64,000 nucleotides of DNA from Bacteroidales bacterium (GTDB lineage: Bacteria > Bacteroidota > Bacteroidia > Bacteroidales > B18-G4): contig JAGYMZ010000009.1 of NCBI GenBank assembly GCA_018400295.1, positions 1 through 64,000 on the forward strand, given 5' to 3'. The position numbers were made by a program, and so were the translations under genes. Numbering within the stretch: the stretch's first letter is position 1; each line of letters opens with the position of its first letter. This document shows positions 46,335 to 54,795 of the stretch, in pieces. A model generated the notes under the pieces. It was given only the letters and a program-made list of their open reading frames with translations, did no database searches and was not told the DNA's origin.

Positions 46335-46357
46335 TACACATTAAATGTGTAGATTTG
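46335..46357 (+). promoter_or_regulatory. Promoter -7 element overlapped by a 17-bp palindrome before the PurF-like gene
   Basis: TAGATTTG (46350-46357) fits TAnnTTTG, 28 bases before the ATG at 46385. TACACATT (46335-46342), one central base and AATGTGTA (46344-46351) make a perfect 8-1-8 palindrome. It fills the space just upstream of the -7 element and overlaps its first two bases, as an operator for a dimeric repressor would. The binding protein is unknown. Confidence 0.55.
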
Positions 46358-46384
46358 TATCATAGCCTATTGAACCAATATACC

Positions 46385-48286
46385 ATGAGTGATCCTGTCA
46401 AGCATGAATGCGGAATCGCATTGATCCGTTTACGTAAGCCACTTGAATACTATCTTTCGAAATACGGAACTTCTTTTTACGGATTGGATAAATTGCATTT
46501 ATTAATGCAGAAGCAACATAACCGGGGCCAGGATGGTGCTGGGATTGCGGGCATTAAATTTGATATGGAACCCGGGAATAAATACATTAGCCGGGTACGG
46601 TCCAATGCTGCTGCGCCGATAAGGGATATTTTTTCCGGGATTTATGACCGGATCAATGATATTGGTGATCGCAATCCAAAATTGTTGCGCGACATCCATT
46701 GGTTGAAAAATAATGTAGATTTTACGGGTGAGTTGTTTATGGGGCATTTGCGTTACGGTACGTTTGGCAAGAACAATACCGAGAGCCTGCATCCCTTTAT
46801 CCGGTTCAATAACTGGATGACAAAAACCCTTGTCCTGGCGGGTAATTTTAACCTTACCAATGTTGCCGAACTCTTTGAGAAGCTCATTGATCTTGGACAA
46901 TATCCGGTGGATAGTTCGGATACGGTTACCATGATAGAAAAGATCGGCCATTTCCTGGATGCAGAGAATGAGCGTCTCTACCGGATGTATAAGGAGGAAG
47001 GGATGGATAGAAGAAAGATATCCGGGAGCATTGCCGAAAACGTTGATATACAAAGCATCCTGACGAATTCCTGCAAGAACTGGGATGGGGGATATGCGAT
47101 CATGGGGTTTATTGGTCATGGGGATGCGTTTATTATGCGTGATCCCTCCGGGATCCGTCCGGCATATTATTATTATGACGATGAAGTGGTGGTTGCCACG
47201 TCTGAGCGCCCGGTCATTCAAACAGCATTTCATGTCCAGGAAAAGGAGATCCGGGAGGTTACACCGGGTCATGCGGTCATCATCAGGAAGGATGGCAGGA
47301 TCGGTGAAAAGCCTTGCACCGGAACGGCGAAAAGAAGATCGTGTTCCTTTGAACGCATATATTTTTCAAGGGGCACAGACAGCGATATATACAAAGAACG
47401 GAAAAAGCTTGGCAGTGCATTATCCTCCGCGGTACTTAAGTCGATTGATTATAATTTGAAAGATACGGTGTTTTCATATATACCAAATACGGCCGCCGTT
47501 GCTTTTTACGGCCTGATTGAGGCGGTGGATAGATTTTGCGATCAGGTAAAGAAGGATAAGCTGAAGCTATCCGGGGGACAACTGAACGCGGGTGAAATTG
47601 ATGAAATTCTGGCAATAAAGCCCAGGCTTGAACTGGTCGCGGTAAAAGATGTAAAATTGCGCACATTCATCACTCAGGATAATGTGCGTGACGACCTGGT
47701 GGGTCACGTATATGATATTTCTTACGGTTCTATCAGAGAAGGCAAGGACAGCCTGGTGGTCATTGATGATAGCATTGTAAGGGGTACGACCTTGCGTCAA
47801 AGCATTATACGGATCCTTGACCGGCTCGGGCCCAGAAAGATCATTGTAGCCTCCTCTGCCCCCCAGATACGTTATCCGGATTGTTACGGTATTGATATGG
47901 CCAAGATAAAGGATTTTATAGCTTTTCGTGCTGCCATTGCGCTGTTGAAAGAGACCCGGCAGGAAAATATCATCAATGAGGTTTACAGGAAATCCAAAGC
48001 GCAGGAAAATTTGCCCAAAGAAAAGATCGTTAATTATGTAAAAGAGATTTACCGTCCTTTCAGTGCGGAGCAGATTTCGGATAAAATTGCCCAAATGCTT
48101 ACAGCCCAAGGGATTAAAGCCGAGGTGACCATAATATACCAGCGTATTGAGGATTTGCATGCATCCTGTCCGGGACATACGGGAGATTGGTATTTTACCG
48201 GTAATTATCCCACACCTGGAGGGAATCAGGTTGTAAACAAGGCCTTCATCAATTATATCGAAGACCGCGATGAACGCGGATATTGA
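46385..48286 (+). CDS. Long, divergent PurF-like amidophosphoribosyltransferase (633 aa)
   Basis: Class II glutamine amidotransferase joined to a PRTase domain. The ATG at 46385 follows a promoter; the reading frame further up opens only with TTG. Cys9 (KHECGIALIRL) is the expected nucleophile after an 8-residue leader, and KQHNRGQDGAGIAGI is typical. The PRPP-binding loop is VVIDDSIVRGTTLRQS (about 458-473), followed by IVASSAPQIRYPDCYGIDM. It is ~130 residues longer than E. coli PurF and departs at functional sites. The HVRYPT motif is HLRYGT, and the HNGN oxyanion motif is replaced by AGNFN (~152-156). The region matching the IPETS element reads SYIPNTAAVAF. Bacteroidota genomes are known to carry a long PurF-like paralogue besides normal PurF. 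Whether it still makes phosphoribosylamine is open. Confidence 0.8.
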   Translation: MSDPVKHECGIALIRLRKPLEYYLSKYGTSFYGLDKLHLLMQKQHNRGQDGAGIAGIKFDMEPGNKYISRVRSNAAAPIRDIFSGIYDRINDIGDRNPKLLRDIHWLKNNVDFTGELFMGHLRYGTFGKNNTESLHPFIRFNNWMTKTLVLAGNFNLTNVAELFEKLIDLGQYPVDSSDTVTMIEKIGHFLDAENERLYRMYKEEGMDRRKISGSIAENVDIQSILTNSCKNWDGGYAIMGFIGHGDAFIMRDPSGIRPAYYYYDDEVVVATSERPVIQTAFHVQEKEIREVTPGHAVIIRKDGRIGEKPCTGTAKRRSCSFERIYFSRGTDSDIYKERKKLGSALSSAVLKSIDYNLKDTVFSYIPNTAAVAFYGLIEAVDRFCDQVKKDKLKLSGGQLNAGEIDEILAIKPRLELVAVKDVKLRTFITQDNVRDDLVGHVYDISYGSIREGKDSLVVIDDSIVRGTTLRQSIIRILDRLGPRKIIVASSAPQIRYPDCYGIDMAKIKDFIAFRAAIALLKETRQENIINEVYRKSKAQENLPKEKIVNYVKEIYRPFSAEQISDKIAQMLTAQGIKAEVTIIYQRIEDLHASCPGHTGDWYFTGNYPTPGGNQVVNKAFINYIEDRDERGY

Positions 48287-48288
48287 GG

Positions 48289-48684
48289 TTATTTAAAATG
48301 ACTTCGGATCTCACCGGCAAGCTGTTCGAATTCCTGTTCTGATAATTTTAGCTTGGGTTTTTTGAAATCAATGTCATAGATGGTATTGATCGGTACGACA
48401 TGAATGTGGGCATGAGGCACCTCCAGTCCGAGTACCGTTATGCCCATGCGTTTGCAGGGAACGACTTTTTCAACCGCCCGTGCCACCCGCTTTGAAAATT
48501 GAAAAAGATCCTTGTACAATTCGTCTTCAATGTCGAAGATATAGTCAATCTCTTTTTTCGGGATGACAAGCGTATGCCCTTTTGCTATGGGATTAATATC
48601 CAGAAAAGCATAACATTGGTCATCTTCTGCGATTTTGAATGAGGGGATTTCCCCCTGAACAATTTTTGAAAATATACTTGCCAT
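48289..48684 (-). CDS. HIT-family nucleotide-binding protein (131 aa)
   Basis: Histidine-triad hydrolase or transferase acting on nucleotide phosphoramidates or dinucleotides in the cytosol. The active-site motif HAHIHVVP is intact and TLVIPKKEIDYIFDIEDELYKDLF is typical of the Hint branch. I start at Met 48684 (MASIFSKIVQGEIPSFKIAEDD), where the family normally begins, rather than 48693. It is 12 bases after greA on the same strand and ends two bases from the convergent PurF-like gene. Confidence 0.94.
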   Translation of the reverse strand: MASIFSKIVQGEIPSFKIAEDDQCYAFLDINPIAKGHTLVIPKKEIDYIFDIEDELYKDLFQFSKRVARAVEKVVPCKRMGITVLGLEVPHAHIHVVPINTIYDIDFKKPKLKLSEQEFEQLAGEIRSHFK

Positions 48685-48696
48685 GGCTAACAATAT

Positions 48697-49170
48697 TTAT
48701 CGTGATATCTCAATAATTTCAAAGGTCATTTTACCAGCGGGAACCTGAATTTCTGCTTTATCGCCGACTTTTTTACCAAGGAGTCCGCGGGCGATGGGGG
48801 AAGAAACCGACAGTTTCTTTTTTTTAAGATCGGCTTCATTTTCCGGAACGATGGTATAGGTCATCAGGGCATTATTTTGTGTATTTTTAATTTTAACCAC
48901 CGACAAAAGCAAAATCTTGGATGTATCCATTTTGGATTCATCGATGATCCGGGCGATGCTTACCTCCTCCTTCATTTTTGCTATTTTGGCTTCCAGTAGT
49001 CCCTGAGCCTCTTTGGCAGCATCGTATTCGGCATTTTCTGAAAGATCCCCTTTATCCCTTGCTTCGGCTATTTGCCGGGATATGGCAGGGCGGTCCACGC
49101 TTTCCATGCGTTCAATTTCGTTTTTCAGTTTTTGAAGTCCTTCTTCGGTATAATATTTTACTTTTGCCAT
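48697..49170 (-). CDS. greA: Transcription elongation factor GreA
   Basis: Rescues backtracked RNA polymerase by stimulating transcript cleavage. The 157 residues have the N-terminal coiled coil (YYTEEGLQKLKNEIERMES through ARDKGDLSENAEYDAAKEAQGLLEAKIAKMKEEV), whose tip carries the conserved acidic pair (DLSENAEYDAAKE). The C-terminal FKBP-like domain ends SPIARGLLGKKVGDKAEIQVPAGKMTFEIIEI. It is in an operon with the HIT gene. The 194 bases upstream to the terminator at 49365 show no clear promoter. Confidence 0.97.
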   Translation of the reverse strand: MAKVKYYTEEGLQKLKNEIERMESVDRPAISRQIAEARDKGDLSENAEYDAAKEAQGLLEAKIAKMKEEVSIARIIDESKMDTSKILLLSVVKIKNTQNNALMTYTIVPENEADLKKKKLSVSSPIARGLLGKKVGDKAEIQVPAGKMTFEIIEISR

Positions 49171-49364
49171 AGGTTGTTCGTATTAATGATCCCTCCATTA
49201 TTTATACCAGCACCGTTGGAGTTATTGGTGAATTTCCGGTTCAAGGATGATGGTAAGGTTAGAAGAGGGTGTTTGATGAAATATTGCCGGCAGTGTCCGG
49301 ATCTTTATATTCTTGTCTGCATGCTATCCAATTACCTGTTTGCGGTATTGATAAACCCATAAAT

Positions 49365-49391
49365 AAAGACCCTTTCCGTGAAAGGGCCTTT
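49365..49391 (-). terminator. Intrinsic terminator after the PorV/PorQ-family gene
   Basis: AAAGACCCTTT (49365-49375) and AAAGGGCCTTT (49381-49391) pair over 11 positions with one mismatch and a 5-base loop. On the minus strand the hairpin is followed by the T-rich ATTTATGGGTTTATC. It lies 46 bases past the stop at 49438 and closes the three-gene surface operon. Confidence 0.7.
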
Positions 49392-49437
49392 AGCAGTATA
49401 AAGGTAACAATTATTTATTAATAAACAGATTAATCGC

Positions 49438-50496
49438 TTAGAGGTTCACTCTGACACCAATGGTATGTGTGCCGTCAAACGGATCCGTTGCCCTGTAAGA
49501 ATAATCAACGCTGAATGTGGTATTTTTTTCCTTATTGAGCGGGACCTGAACAGTAGCTCCGGCACTGGGACCGGTAAATACATTTGTCCTGTCTTCCTTT
49601 TTTGTTATACCATCCTCGTAAGTATAACCACCACGCAGGATGAGGTATTCTTTGAGGCTGTATTCCAAACCTCCCATGAACTGGTCTTTTCCAAATGAAT
49701 TGGAACGGAAATTCCCTGCCAGTGTCAGGCGGTGTATATCTGCCATATGGATGTCATAGGATGCCCCGATATCAAGTGTTGCCGGGAGTTCAAATTCAGC
49801 AGCCGGCATATACATGGAACTTGAATAATCATTTTCTGAAAGGAACGTATTCGCCAATAAACCATCCCCGGAATATTTCATCCTGGGTCCGATGTTTTTC
49901 AGGGCTATGCCGAATTTAATCTGTTTCCGTTCACCGGTGACATATTGAATTCCTGCGTCAATGGCAATGCCCTGGGCATTGACATCAGAGATGGATTCCG
50001 AAATGATCTTAATATTAATACCCCCGTAAATGCTTTCTGAAAAAGCTTTCGCATAAGCGATCCCAACATTCAGCAGGTTGGGTTTGAAGGTTCCGATACC
50101 ACCGTCCGGGTTTGCCGCAGTGGTAATCTCAACCTCACCAAAACTCATGGAAACCACATTCATGGCAAGCACACTGGATTCCCCGACTTTCTGGGAAAAT
50201 CCAAAAGCAAACATATTGATATCAGACCCTTTGAGGTATGTTGTGTGTGAAAAAATAAATTCACTTTCCGGTGTAAATGCTACTCCGGCAACGTTTATAA
50301 ACATGCCTTCCAGGCCTCTCACGCTGGATGTATTAACATTTGCCCATCCCGAACTCCGGGCCCAGGGATTTATTAATAATTCAGATGCTCCAGCCTGTCC
50401 GGATCTGTCTTTATTTCCTGCATAACTGTTTAAAGCGGTCACTGACAGAAATCCTAAGACGACGATAGGAATTAAGTATTTATAAAATTTCTTCAT
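49438..50496 (-). CDS. PorV/PorQ-family outer-membrane protein (352 aa)
   Basis: I start at Met 50496 because MKKFYKYLIPIVVLGFLSVTALNSYAG is a good signal peptide; the upstream part of the open frame is unlikely. The mature N-terminus GQAGASELLINPWARSSGWANVNTSSVRGLEGMFINVAGVAF matches the 'G--GA--LLI--ARS-G--' opening of PorV/PorQ-family (UPF0164-like) 14-strand barrels. The rest is alternating beta strands ending GVRVNL. PorV shuttles T9SS cargo from the translocon to the attachment complex. This paralogue is the last gene after a T9SS-type giant protein and a TonB-dependent receptor, so it may serve that cargo specifically. Its exact role is inference. Confidence 0.8.
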   Translation of the reverse strand: MKKFYKYLIPIVVLGFLSVTALNSYAGNKDRSGQAGASELLINPWARSSGWANVNTSSVRGLEGMFINVAGVAFTPESEFIFSHTTYLKGSDINMFAFGFSQKVGESSVLAMNVVSMSFGEVEITTAANPDGGIGTFKPNLLNVGIAYAKAFSESIYGGINIKIISESISDVNAQGIAIDAGIQYVTGERKQIKFGIALKNIGPRMKYSGDGLLANTFLSENDYSSSMYMPAAEFELPATLDIGASYDIHMADIHRLTLAGNFRSNSFGKDQFMGGLEYSLKEYLILRGGYTYEDGITKKEDRTNVFTGPSAGATVQVPLNKEKNTTFSVDYSYRATDPFDGTHTIGVRVNL

Positions 50497-50548
50497 GCCA
50501 ATATTTTTTAGTGTTATTATATTCTTTAAATCACTCATATTATGCAGT

Positions 50549-53500
50549 TTAGAATACATTCAAGTCTGGCGGCCTGATAATTCCAAACCATTTAAGAACT
50601 TTTTCACCTACGTCTGTTTTGACGTGAATAATATAAATACCACTTGAGATCGGGATGCCTGCAAAATTCTTAAGGTCCCAATCCAGGTAATTTGCTGATC
50701 CATCCTTTTCGTATTGTCTGACAAGGGTTCCTTTTACGTTATAGATCGTGATCGAACATTTCTGCGGAAGATTTGTGATCTTGATCCTGTTATCGAGGGC
50801 GTTATTCTCATAGGAAGCATAGGAGTAATATGGATTTGGCACTACATTGATCAGATCCAGATCGCTTTCTGCTTTGGCAGCATTGTATTCTACTGTTGAG
50901 ATACTTTCCGTGCTGAATTGATAAACAGGGTAGTTGTCGTTCAAAGAGTCGCCCTCCGTGTCGTAAGGGATGGAATAGTATCGTTTGTAGGGTTTTATCA
51001 CCCGGATTTTCAGCTTCGCTTCATTGGACAGCCAGTTTTCCGGATCGTTTGCCATGGGCAGGCCAACATACATTGCACTTGAGAAAATACCTGTATTGAT
51101 AAGGATATCTGGCAGTGGCAATCCTTCTTCGTTTTTAAATACTTTCTGTAAGTATTGGCATCCGTCGTATGCGGTAAAATCAAACCGTACGCCCTGGTAG
51201 TCGAAGGGTTTATGCCCCATTACCCAAACATAATGCTTCCCACCAAACAGGGGTTGAGAGGGATCCGGAGCACCGCCTACCATTTCATAAAGGTTTTCGG
51301 TGGGATTAAATTGCATATCCCTGCCATTTTCACCAACAAGCCATGAATCTTCACCGAACATGATGTTGAGCCGTTCTCCGGTTTCAAGGTTGATGGCATA
51401 TCCCGGGAACCAGCCCATGCCTTTGGTACTGAGGTAGTCAGGATCATCCGGGTTATTACTGGGGATGGTATCGCTTTCATCCGCAAAGTTGCCTTCTTTA
51501 TCCACAGATGGGGATCTCCGGATCGCAAACCGTGGAGCTTCGTTTTCCGCAAGGGTCGGGTCGGGAGACATTTCAAGTACCAGAGAACGGGTCCATTTGG
51601 ATTTATCCGGTGTAAGTACAATGTCGACACTGGCCATATTGGATATGGGATTTTGTGACCGGGACAGATTATTGTATGCGGGACCAACTTCAGAGTTTTG
51701 TTCTACGGATGACATGCATAATGCGTAGGGTGCCCAGGTGCCGTCGGCGATCTTTTCATAGGTTTCATCCGGGTCCCATGCCCTGGTTGGCATATCCCAG
51801 TCGTTAAAACTGGGATCGTTCTGGTCCTGGTATGATCCTGAACGGATCCAGTTTTGCATGCTGCCCGGGATATTGTTGTCCTGAACCCCGCCCAGCCATT
51901 GGATGGTACTGTCTTCATAAGTTAATGAAGAATACAGATAGCCGTTCTCATCGGCAAGGCTGTCGCCCGGACTTGAAGATTGTTCTATGGTAACCGATAT
52001 TCCAAGTTCGGGCAAGAGGTATTCATACCTGAGGTCAATGGTGGTGTCGGATTTATATACATCCCCTGTGGTCATATCTTCCAACTCCCAACTGGCCCTT
52101 TCTATATTGACCGTGTCAGTTTCAGTCGGATGCTCAACCCTGGTAAACCGCAATTGGTATTCACCCCCCTTGACATTCAGGGGGTCGATGACTTTTACGT
52201 TCAGCGGGCCTGCTCCGTTTTTATATACGGGGTTATATGCAATGGGATAATCAGGATTTCCGAGGGTGTTTGTAGAATCGGCCGGAGGTTTTGAAAGGAT
52301 CTCATCAATGGATTCCTGTTTCAATTCCAGGGCGATCCCGCCATTTCCCTGGCCCTGGATGCGGGTAATTTCCGGTCCGGTGCCATAAACTGAGCGTAGA
52401 ACCTGTCCGTTCAGCGTTGGATGGGGTATGGCTGTATAGGTAGAAATATTCCTACGTCCTGCAAGATAGGTCTTCTTTTGACCAAGCAATCCGTTTAAAA
52501 CACCCGGTTCCTGGCTATACGGCAGATATTCGTTATATGCATAGGCCACCGCCGTGAAGTAATATTGTTTATAGTTGACCAGCTCCCTGCTTGTGGTGGC
52601 AAAGGCATCGGTAGTCAGCATGAAACTGTGGCTGATCCCGTTGTCCCCTCCCTCTGCTTCAACAACCGGGACGTTACCGCCAATGGATTTATCGAAATAA
52701 TAATTTACCAATGAGGTTACGCCGTTTTCGACATCGAATTGTGCCACCAGTCTGACTTTATCCGGGTCATCTTTATCTTCAAGGGTTACCGATGCATCGG
52801 AAAGCTGATAGATCTGATAACCTTCGAATTTATAGGTAGAGTCGTTCCTTTGCGTTGGGTCATTCGGGTTTGGCTGGGTAATGGTATTGTCGTATTCGTT
52901 GTAACTTTCCAGGTAGTTGTTGCTGGTTCTCGGATTTGATATGTAAAAGATCAGTCCGCGGTTCATTTCGATAATTGTAAGGTCCGGTGCATCAGGCCCG
53001 TCAAGGACTTTAAAGCAGTTATCAAACAACTTCTGGCATTTATCGTCAACAACGCGGAGCAATTCAACAGATGCCCAGGGTCCGCCGGATGTTGCACGGG
53101 CCCAGGGGATACCCACAGTAATATAGTTTACTGCCCCGGGTTTCAGGGTAAAAGGACCTGCTGACTGCATGAACCGGCGGTCGTATGGGTTATTGTCGGC
53201 TTCTTCTTCGGTCCAGAACTTACCGTTTTGGTTATAACCATCGTTTGGTGGGTCCCCTTTTGTTCCCCAGTTACAGGGATCGGAATCGCCGGGGAACATG
53301 AAATCGCATTCAGGGCCTACCGCACCTGAACTAAAGTGTGCGTTCCCACCGTAGAGCATCTTGGTATTATCTTTCCAGATACCTCTGAGGTAGTTATAAT
53401 ATTCCGGAGCTATTTGGGGGTCACCCTGAACGCCACCTGTATTATTATGGTAAACAAAACGTCTCATACCGAAACGTTCATCATCGATGATCTGGTTGCC

Positions 53501-54742
53501 GAAGTTTACGCCATTGATGGCCATCTGGTCCCATTCAAAATTGCTCGTAATGATGGAGCAATCACCGGTAAAGGCAGGGTTGTCTCGTCCATCCGGGTCA
53601 ATATATGGCCCCTGGAAGAAGTCAACGCCGATGGCGGGAGGCTGATCGCCGTATGATTCGGGTTCGCCGCTGCCGTCAACAGCATTGCCGTTATAACAGT
53701 ATCCCAAACCGCGGTTCACATCACAACCCACGTAATCGTCCCAGGCATAACCAAGGTCGGTGTCCACCCAGGGACTGAAATAGGTTTCTGTAAGGGTAAA
53801 TGTGGATCTGTTGATGATCTCATAGGAATAGAATGTCATGTTGTTGATCTCATCATTGGTGGCAAAGCCAAATGCCTGCGCCCTGATCTCCAGGCCGATT
53901 GGTGCTCCCTGTGTTTCCGTGTGGGCATTCCCTTTATCATTAAACACCCACCACAGGGTTCGGTCGCCCTTCAGGACCTGGTCAACCAGGATGCCTCCGG
54001 TTACGATCCCAAGGGAATCTTCTGCCGTGGGGCGTGGTTGGTAACCCGGGTCTCCTGCGTAATTAAGGGGGCACAATTCATTTGTAATGTCATAATAGGG
54101 GTAGTCACCCTGATTGGGGTCATAATTACCGTCGCCATCAACATCTTTAAAAGGTGCCAGGTAATAGCTCTGATTTTTTGCCACATCACCGTGGGCCGGA
54201 TAATCAAGGATGGATTCGGGTATCTGATAATTGGGAAATTCTTCTGCCCTGTCTTCAGCGTACCACCATGCAAGGAACTGATCAATTTCTGCACGGTTAA
54301 TTACAAAATGCTTGTCGTATTTTGCGCAGGTTGCTGCTTCCACCGATGCGGTGCCATCGATGGTTAACGGGCCCGGCCAGTAATCGATTCCAACCTGGCG
54401 GTATCGTTGTGCGGCAAGTTTCAACTGATTGTTGATGTCGAGTCCACCGATCCACAGGGAACCGCTAAACATGGAAGTTGCCGATCCATCTTTGGGGATG
54501 AAGTACTGGGCCCCGATCCCTCCGGGCAGGTCCCACCACATATCGCCACCAGTATTGATGCGTGCTCTGACGTTGTTAACATCGAGGAACCTGAATCCCG
54601 CAGCGGCAGAACAACCCGCAGCATTGGCTTTAATATTGCTTGAATTTTTATTTGTGTTCCCTACATATTCCTCTGCAATGGCAGATTGTGAGAGGAACAG
54701 GCAAATCAGGGCAGTGAGCAGTAAGCGGAAAATATTTTTCAT
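50549..54742 (-). CDS. Large secreted surface protein of unknown function with C-terminal T9SS/FlgD-like domain (1397 aa)
   Basis: The open frame begins with a TTG, and in-frame ATGs at 54751, 54748 and 54742 follow. The last gives the best signal peptide (MKNIFRLLLTALICLFLSQSAIA). The mature protein is Asp/Gly/Tyr/Trp-rich with no enzyme motif I recognise. It has segments typical of a widespread but uncharacterised Bacteroidota family: SMFSGSLWIGGLDINNQLKLA, DVDGDGNYDPNQGDYP (a calcium-loop-like repeat), GDRTLWWVFNDKGNAHTET, FYSYEIINRSTFTLTETYFSPWVDTDLGYAWDDYVGCD. The last ~95 residues (VVPNPYYSYASYE, then SSGIYIIHVKTD) are a FlgD-like sorting domain, ending DLNVF. It lies between the TonB-dependent receptor (53-base gap) and the PorV-like gene (52-base gap). 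It could be a surface lattice, a glycan or peptide binder, or a sheath component. Confidence 0.78.
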   Translation of the reverse strand: MKNIFRLLLTALICLFLSQSAIAEEYVGNTNKNSSNIKANAAGCSAAAGFRFLDVNNVRARINTGGDMWWDLPGGIGAQYFIPKDGSATSMFSGSLWIGGLDINNQLKLAAQRYRQVGIDYWPGPLTIDGTASVEAATCAKYDKHFVINRAEIDQFLAWWYAEDRAEEFPNYQIPESILDYPAHGDVAKNQSYYLAPFKDVDGDGNYDPNQGDYPYYDITNELCPLNYAGDPGYQPRPTAEDSLGIVTGGILVDQVLKGDRTLWWVFNDKGNAHTETQGAPIGLEIRAQAFGFATNDEINNMTFYSYEIINRSTFTLTETYFSPWVDTDLGYAWDDYVGCDVNRGLGYCYNGNAVDGSGEPESYGDQPPAIGVDFFQGPYIDPDGRDNPAFTGDCSIITSNFEWDQMAINGVNFGNQIIDDERFGMRRFVYHNNTGGVQGDPQIAPEYYNYLRGIWKDNTKMLYGGNAHFSSGAVGPECDFMFPGDSDPCNWGTKGDPPNDGYNQNGKFWTEEEADNNPYDRRFMQSAGPFTLKPGAVNYITVGIPWARATSGGPWASVELLRVVDDKCQKLFDNCFKVLDGPDAPDLTIIEMNRGLIFYISNPRTSNNYLESYNEYDNTITQPNPNDPTQRNDSTYKFEGYQIYQLSDASVTLEDKDDPDKVRLVAQFDVENGVTSLVNYYFDKSIGGNVPVVEAEGGDNGISHSFMLTTDAFATTSRELVNYKQYYFTAVAYAYNEYLPYSQEPGVLNGLLGQKKTYLAGRRNISTYTAIPHPTLNGQVLRSVYGTGPEITRIQGQGNGGIALELKQESIDEILSKPPADSTNTLGNPDYPIAYNPVYKNGAGPLNVKVIDPLNVKGGEYQLRFTRVEHPTETDTVNIERASWELEDMTTGDVYKSDTTIDLRYEYLLPELGISVTIEQSSSPGDSLADENGYLYSSLTYEDSTIQWLGGVQDNNIPGSMQNWIRSGSYQDQNDPSFNDWDMPTRAWDPDETYEKIADGTWAPYALCMSSVEQNSEVGPAYNNLSRSQNPISNMASVDIVLTPDKSKWTRSLVLEMSPDPTLAENEAPRFAIRRSPSVDKEGNFADESDTIPSNNPDDPDYLSTKGMGWFPGYAINLETGERLNIMFGEDSWLVGENGRDMQFNPTENLYEMVGGAPDPSQPLFGGKHYVWVMGHKPFDYQGVRFDFTAYDGCQYLQKVFKNEEGLPLPDILINTGIFSSAMYVGLPMANDPENWLSNEAKLKIRVIKPYKRYYSIPYDTEGDSLNDNYPVYQFSTESISTVEYNAAKAESDLDLINVVPNPYYSYASYENNALDNRIKITNLPQKCSITIYNVKGTLVRQYEKDGSANYLDWDLKNFAGIPISSGIYIIHVKTDVGEKVLKWFGIIRPPDLNVF

Positions 54743-54795
54743 GGTCATCATTTTTATTGTTTCCAATTTTTTGTTTTTAAGCGGTTATCGATGGG

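Noticed and set aside
46502-47272. 256-codon minus-strand frame inside the PurF-like gene
   Set aside because: Shadow of the plus-strand gene; no plausible start signal or domain.
49072-49362. 96-codon plus-strand frame from greA into the intergenic gap
   Set aside because: Begins inside greA antisense, has odd Phe/Cys composition and no promoter; most likely chance.
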